NCBI GenBank assembly: GCA_007122185.1
Contig: SKUI01000075.1
Coordinates: forward strand, 1-9,161
Source of the DNA: Rhodothermia bacterium
Lineage (GTDB): Bacteria; Bacteroidota; Rhodothermia; Balneolales; Natronogracilivirgulaceae
DNA: 9,161 bases
Reading direction: 5' to 3'
The notes under the pieces are model-generated. The model ran no database searches and had not been told where the DNA came from. It saw nothing but the letters and a program-made list of their open reading frames with translations. Shown piece after piece: positions 5,977 through 9,161 of the stretch. Position 1 is the stretch's first letter, and the number at the start of each line of letters is the position of its first letter. The position numbers and the translations under genes were made by a program.

Positions 5977-6249
5977 CCGGTACATCCCGCGGCTGTCTGT
6001 AAACATGCCGGCCTCAATAAGGAAGGGCTATAATTCTTCTCACAAATCGATCAGAGAATCATTATATTGCGCTTTCTTTTTGGATAGCGCCATTATTGGA
6101 ATAATTGTCTGACCCTGGAATCGACAACTCCGCAGCAATCCACTTCCAGTATTACCGGTCTGCTGCCGGATCCGTTGCTCCCATGATCAAGGATCAGAAT
6201 ATCCAAATGTGCTTTAGGAGATCATCTGCAACTGGTAATCTTTCGGTTC
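5977..6249 (+). promoter_or_regulatory. Intergenic region between the two DUF3078 genes
   Basis: This 273-base spacer holds no convincing gene. Visible elements are an isolated TATAAT (6029-6034) without a good -35, a 5-base inverted repeat GCGCT/AGCGC (6069-6073 and 6086-6090) around a T-rich loop, and directly after it a 14-base palindrome ATTATT-GG-AATAAT (6092-6105). The last could be an operator or part of a hairpin. I found no hairpin with a T-run that would act as a terminator for copy A, so read-through into copy B is possible. An AGGAG (6216-6220) lies 5 bases before an in-frame CTG at 6226. Confidence 0.35.
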
Positions 6250-7131
6250 ATGCGTTGCTGGCATGCTTTCATAATTGCTTTTTTTTTGACACTGACAGGG
6301 TTGCGCCCTGCCACTGCCCAAAAACTGCCCATGCCCACCGATGATCTGCTCAGGACTACTCCGGAAGAAGGGGACTGGGATATCCGGTTCCGTTTCGGCC
6401 TGAACGGGTCCCAGGCCTACTACAGGGAATGGGCACAGGGCGGGGTCGACCGGATCGCCGTGGTTGCAAACACCATGTTTTCAGGCGTCTACACGGACGG
6501 GCCGTATCAGTACGGGTTCCGGCTCGACTTGCGCTATGGACAAACCCGTATTGATCGCGGTGATTTTCGCAAAAGTGAGGATGTGATCCGCCTTCGAAAC
6601 CAGTTCCGGCGCCGGTTCAGTGATGAACGCCTCAGTCTTACCGCAAACGTGAATTTCGAGACGCAGTTCGACAAAGGATATGACCGGAGCTTCGAAAATG
6701 TGCAATCCCGGTTCATGGCTCCGGGCACTCTGACCGAAACAATCGGTCTCTCTTACGACCCGGACAAGTACTTTCGAGCAACGTTTGGTGTTTCTCTGAG
6801 ACAGACCTTTATCAGCGATACGTCACTTTCGGAGCGTTATGGCCTGGATGAGGGTGATTGGTTCCGCAATGAGGCTGGATTTACCCTCATCGTTAATTAT
6901 GAGCGGGAGATCTGGACCAATGTCACCTATACCGGATACCTGGAAACGTTTAGCAATCTCCAGAAAAGCCTGCTCAGCACGGATATCGTTTTAACAAACG
7001 AATTGATCGGACGCATCAACGACTACCTGACCACCAATTTCGAATTCGCACTGCAGTACAACGACGACATTACCAAAGCACTGCAGGTCAAACAGATCCT
7101 TTCGGTTGGACTGCGATTCAACTTCAGATGA
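6250..7131 (+). CDS. DUF3078 family outer-membrane beta-barrel-type protein (copy B)
   Basis: This 293-residue exported protein is paralogous to the preceding DUF3078 gene. The signal peptide is residues 1-23 (FIIAFFLTLTGL, A-T-A before Gln24). It shares with copy A the blocks SQAYYREWAQGGVDR (54-68), LRYGQTR (94-100), FETQFDKGY (136-144), SRFMAPG (153-159) and FRNEAGF (205-211), and ends on phenylalanine then arginine (NFR). A segment of about eight residues before SRFMAP in copy A is missing here. The ATG at 6250 gives a normal signal peptide. An upstream in-frame CTG at 6226 behind AGGAG would add eight residues and cannot be excluded. The TGA stop overlaps an ATG as ATGA, beginning an unusual chain of overlaps into the decarboxylase gene. 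Confidence 0.85.
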   Translation: MRCWHAFIIAFFLTLTGLRPATAQKLPMPTDDLLRTTPEEGDWDIRFRFGLNGSQAYYREWAQGGVDRIAVVANTMFSGVYTDGPYQYGFRLDLRYGQTRIDRGDFRKSEDVIRLRNQFRRRFSDERLSLTANVNFETQFDKGYDRSFENVQSRFMAPGTLTETIGLSYDPDKYFRATFGVSLRQTFISDTSLSERYGLDEGDWFRNEAGFTLIVNYEREIWTNVTYTGYLETFSNLQKSLLSTDIVLTNELIGRINDYLTTNFEFALQYNDDITKALQVKQILSVGLRFNFR

Positions 7132-7162
7132 ACACTGGCATCCATCGATGAACACTGGCATC
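7127..7162 (+). repeat. Tandem direct repeat at the DUF3078-decarboxylase junction
   Basis: The 16 bases GATGAACACTGGCATC occur at 7127-7142 and again at 7147-7162, a period of 20 bases. The first copy includes the stop codon of the DUF3078 gene. The second ends two bases before the decarboxylase start. The duplication is exact and not a multiple of three, so each copy opens a different reading frame. It looks like a recent local duplication or slippage. Confidence 0.95.
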
Positions 7163-7168
7163 TCATGA
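7128..7168 (+). promoter_or_regulatory. Chain of three ATGA overlaps with two micro-ORFs
   Basis: ATGA occurs at 7128-7131, 7148-7151 and 7165-7168. The first joins the DUF3078 stop to a micro-ORF MNTGIHR. Its TGA (7149-7151) overlaps the ATG of a second micro-ORF, MNTGIS, whose TGA (7166-7168) overlaps the ATG of the decarboxylase (7165). A ribosome ending the DUF3078 gene could therefore restart three times without leaving the message. The arrangement is read directly from the sequence. Its role as a translational relay is inferred. No Shine-Dalgarno sequence is seen at any of the three starts. Confidence 0.6.
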
Positions 7169-8637
7169 TCCCTGAAGAATATCTGCGACAGTTGCCGCAA
7201 CTGGTGAAGCAACTTGAAAAAAAAATGCCCGGTTCCGGTGAATTACCGAACTCAGGAGGGGGCATAGCGGTCCTGCCAGAAGAGGCGCTTCAGGAGCTTG
7301 TCGACCGCCTTTCCCGCCACTATCCGTTCCATCAGCCCTTCTATGCCGGACAGATGCTCAAGCCACCGCACCCTGCGGCATGGCTTGCCTACACTCTGGC
7401 GATGACCATAAATCCCAATAATCATGCGCTGGACGGCGGACCGGAAGCGTCATTCATGGAAAAGGAAGTGATTCGCCGGCTGATGCGCATGGTTGGTTTT
7501 AGGGAGCAGGGAATTGGCCATCTGACCAGCAGCGGCACTATTGCCAACCTGGAAGCCCTCTGGGTGGCGCGCGAGTTACATCCGGACCGGCCACTTGCCG
7601 TCTCGTCACAAGCACATTATACTCATCAGCGCATGGCTCAGGTGCTGCGTCATCCGATCATGGTATTGCCAGAGGATGAGGATGGACTTCCCGACCCGTT
7701 ACGCCTGCCATCAGAGAAGCCGCTGCCAGGTACCGTGGTGGTTACCATGGGAACTACGGGGACAGGGCGTGTGGAACCGTTGCACCGGATGTTACCGTGG
7801 GCCAGGAAAAACGGCGTGCGCATTCATGTAGATGCGGCTTACGGCGGTTTTTTTCATCTCCTGCGTGGATCCGGCCTGCTGGATCCCGGACCCTGGGAGG
7901 TACTCTCGGATGTGGACAGTATCGTCATTGATCCGCATAAGCACGGATTGCAGCCCTATGGATGCGGAGCCGTCCTTTTCCGTGACGCGGCCGTCGGGAA
8001 ACTGTACCGCCACGACTCCCCTTATACCTACTTCACTTCCGAGGAACTTCACCTGGGCGAGATCAGCCTGGAATGCTCGAGGGCCGGTGCTGCAGCCGTT
8101 GCTCTCTGGTTCACACTGAAGCTGCTGCTGCCGGAAGACCACGACAGCCAGAAGCCCTCCGTCAATCCGGGGGCCTTTGGAAGATCTGACAGTCCCGATC
8201 ATGCTGAAACCCCTGCCAGCCATGGCTCCGTTGCTGAACCCGGACTTCCACAGATACTTGCCGACTGCAGGAATGCCGCGCTGCGACTGTATGATGAACT
8301 GAAGCAATCGGATTGTTTCCAGCCGGTCATGAAACCCGAACTGGACATCGTCACGTACGTCCCGGTAACCGGAGAGGCCGCTTTTTCCTCAGTAAGCCGG
8401 ATTTCGGAAGAAATCCTGAAAAGGGGTATGGATGCGGACCCGGACACAGACAAACTCTATCTGAGTACGCTTGCATTGAGCAGGGAAGAAGCAGCGCGGT
8501 GGCTGCCGGAGCTCAGGGCCGACACCGATCGGGTCCGGATATTGCGCAGTGTACTTATGAAACCGGAGCATCTGGAGGCCATTCCGGATCTGATGCGCCG
8601 GCTCAACCAGCTGCATCGCCAGATTGTCTCCCATTGA
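7165..8637 (+). CDS. PLP-dependent group II amino-acid decarboxylase family protein
   Basis: This 490-residue cytoplasmic protein belongs to the pyridoxal-phosphate decarboxylase family (glutamate, aromatic amino acid, diaminobutyrate and aspartate decarboxylases). Motifs in order are HPAAWLAYTLAM (69-80), LTSSGTIANLEAL (120-132, phosphate binding), SSQAHYTHQRM (147-157; His151 expected to stack on PLP), VTMGTTGTGRVEPL (193-206), HVDAAYGGFF (221-230; Asp223 for the pyridine nitrogen), and DSIVIDPHKHGLQPYGCG (251-268) with the Schiff-base lysine Lys259. The substrate cannot be told. Residues about 324-362 (rich in Pro, Ser, Asp, His) look like an insertion between two conserved helices. The ATG at 7165 lies 33 bases past the DUF3078 stop in the same frame, reached through overlapping micro-ORFs, suggesting coupled expression. 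No second PLP-family gene is nearby. Confidence 0.9.
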   Translation: MIPEEYLRQLPQLVKQLEKKMPGSGELPNSGGGIAVLPEEALQELVDRLSRHYPFHQPFYAGQMLKPPHPAAWLAYTLAMTINPNNHALDGGPEASFMEKEVIRRLMRMVGFREQGIGHLTSSGTIANLEALWVARELHPDRPLAVSSQAHYTHQRMAQVLRHPIMVLPEDEDGLPDPLRLPSEKPLPGTVVVTMGTTGTGRVEPLHRMLPWARKNGVRIHVDAAYGGFFHLLRGSGLLDPGPWEVLSDVDSIVIDPHKHGLQPYGCGAVLFRDAAVGKLYRHDSPYTYFTSEELHLGEISLECSRAGAAAVALWFTLKLLLPEDHDSQKPSVNPGAFGRSDSPDHAETPASHGSVAEPGLPQILADCRNAALRLYDELKQSDCFQPVMKPELDIVTYVPVTGEAAFSSVSRISEEILKRGMDADPDTDKLYLSTLALSREEAARWLPELRADTDRVRILRSVLMKPEHLEAIPDLMRRLNQLHRQIVSH

Positions 8638-8688
8638 CAACACTCATCTGCATTTGAAAAAACCGAGCCCGGGAGTGAAAATGCTGTC

Positions 8689-8735
8689 CCACCCGGATGA
8701 CATAACATTTTTCCACCGGGGTGGATGGGTTTTTT
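8689..8735 (+). terminator. Probable terminator of the decarboxylase transcript
   Basis: CCACCCGG (8689-8696) can pair with CCGGGGTGG (8716-8724), leaving one bulged G, and six T residues follow at 8730-8735 after a short ATGGG. The position, about 50 bases past the stop codon, is right. The stem is imperfect and the T-run is not immediately adjacent. A smaller hairpin within 8713-8724 is an alternative fold. Confidence 0.45.
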
Positions 8736-8764
8736 GCCGTTACACCGTTTCGATGCCCATCCAC
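8721..8764. repeat. Nine-base inverted repeat in the convergent intergenic region
   Basis: GTGGATGGG (8721-8729) and CCCATCCAC (8756-8764) are perfect complements 26 bases apart. The left arm overlaps the putative decarboxylase terminator, so the two folds compete. It may contribute to termination or mRNA 3'-end stability. No protein-binding role is evident. Confidence 0.6.
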
Positions 8765-8797
8765 AATGAGCGAACCCGGAATAATGAGTGAACCCGG
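8765..8797. repeat. Two imperfect 15-base direct repeats
   Basis: AATGAGCGAACCCGG (8765-8779) and AATGAGTGAACCCGG (8783-8797) differ at one base and have an 18-base period. They lie between the two convergent terminators and directly after the nine-base inverted repeat. A local duplication is the simplest reading. With two copies this is not a CRISPR array. Confidence 0.8.
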
Positions 8798-8836
8798 CAC
8801 AGTCAGAGGCAGTTGCGAACAGAGATGTGCGGGCAT

Positions 8837-8869
8837 AAAAAAAGGCCGCAGGATATGATCCCGCGGCCT
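8837..8869 (-). terminator. Strong rho-independent terminator of the aldehyde dehydrogenase gene
   Basis: The arms AGGCCGC (8843-8849) and GCGGCCT (8863-8869) continue into GGAT/ATCC (8851-8854, 8858-8861) around an ATG loop. The one mismatched pair on the plus strand (A8850, C8862) becomes a G-U wobble in the minus-strand transcript. That transcript then forms an uninterrupted 12-pair stem followed by seven U residues (8843-8837). It begins about 28 bases past the stop codon at 8898. Orientation is thus clearly for the minus-strand gene. Confidence 0.88.
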
Positions 8870-8897
8870 GATTCTGGATGCGACGCAGGAACCGGTA

Positions 8898-9161
8898 TCA
8901 GATATCGAACTTGATGCCCTGGGCCAGGGGCATTTCATTACTCCAGTTGATGGTGTTGGTTTGCTGACGCATGTAGAACTTCCATGCATCGGAGCCTGAT
9001 TCGCGGCCGCCTCCGGTTTCTTTCTCCCCGCCAAACGCTCCGCCGATCTCGGCACCGCTGGTTCCGATATTGACGTTGGCAATACCGCAATCGGATCCCA
9101 CAGCACTGATAAACTGCTCCGCTTCGCGCATGTTGAGCGTGAAAATGGATGAGCTGAGGCC
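8898..9161 (-). CDS. Aldehyde dehydrogenase, ALDH7 (aminoadipate-semialdehyde dehydrogenase-like), C-terminal part
   Basis: The last 87 codons are in the window; the 5' part lies beyond the right edge, and the frame stays open to 9161 (it begins [17 protein letters not shown]). The C-terminal block is characteristic of ALDH7/antiquitin proteins: [20 protein letters not shown], then [18 protein letters not shown] and the ending [10 protein letters not shown]. Members oxidise alpha-aminoadipic semialdehyde (piperideine-6-carboxylate) in lysine breakdown, or related aldehydes, with NAD(P)+. The catalytic Cys and Glu are outside the window, so activity and substrate cannot be checked. The internal ATG at 9131 is an ordinary methionine, not the start. 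The gene is convergent with the decarboxylase and ends in its own strong terminator, so shared regulation is not implied. Confidence 0.92.
   Translation of the reverse strand, partial: GLSSSIFTLNMREAEQFISAVGSDCGIANVNIGTSGAEIGGAFGGEKETGGGRESGSDAWKFYMRQQTNTINWSNEMPLAQGIKFDI

Noticed and set aside
6029..6034. Perfect TATAAT as promoter of DUF3078 copy B
   Set aside because: No acceptable -35 lies 16-18 bases upstream and it would give a leader of over 200 bases. It is mentioned only as part of the intergenic description.
6105..6344. 79-codon plus-strand frame before and across the start of DUF3078 copy B
   Set aside because: It begins with TTG, has irregular composition with many Cys and His, no motif, and overlaps the signal peptide of the real gene in another frame.
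7792..8307. 171-codon minus-strand frame
   Set aside because: It is antisense to the decarboxylase, including its PLP-lysine motif, with no independent support.
8765..8797. Possible CRISPR-like repeat pair
   Set aside because: There are only two copies, a 3-base gap between them and an 18-base period. No spacers and no cas gene are visible.
8603..9106. 167-codon minus-strand frame
   Set aside because: It overlaps the ALDH7 C-terminus in a different frame and runs through the terminator and the repeats.

Overview
The window looks like a chromosomal stretch from a member of the Bacteroidota/Balneolota/Rhodothermota group. The evidence is a DUF2851 protein and two DUF3078 proteins, families I know mainly from that group. 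Most start codons also lack a clear Shine-Dalgarno sequence and sit behind A/T-rich leaders, which is common there. Base composition looks a little above 50% GC by eye. I see no insertion sequence, CRISPR array, phage gene or attachment site, so most of this is ordinary core genome.

Left part (1-3822, all minus strand). Read in the direction of transcription it runs: DUF2851 protein, tRNA-Gln(UUG), hairpin terminator, prs (PRPP synthetase), rplY/ctc (ribosomal protein L25), pth (peptidyl-tRNA hydrolase), then the first 23 codons of a gene that resembles hppA (membrane pyrophosphatase). prs-rplY-pth are 11-21 bases apart and form an evident operon linking nucleotide precursor supply with translation. 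The tRNA has a good sigma70-type promoter overlapping the DUF2851 stop codon.

Middle (3823-5976, plus strand). A divergent intergenic region leads into a small secreted beta-rich protein, followed with no gap by a PyrR-like phosphoribosyltransferase. A 130-base spacer then precedes a DUF3078 beta-barrel-type envelope protein.

Right part (5977-9161). A second, clearly paralogous DUF3078 gene is followed by a PLP-dependent group II decarboxylase. The junction of these two genes is the most unusual thing in the window: a 16-base direct repeat creates three successive ATGA stop/start overlaps linked by two micro-ORFs of 7 and 6 codons. The decarboxylase then faces, across a 260-base convergent intergenic region with terminators and short repeats, the 3' end of an ALDH7-type aldehyde dehydrogenase on the minus strand.

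No wholly new multi-gene system is evident. The items worth following up are the ATGA relay, the terminator-like hairpin squeezed between tRNA-Gln and prs, the paired DUF3078 genes with a coupled decarboxylase, and the PyrR-like enzyme outside any pyrimidine operon.
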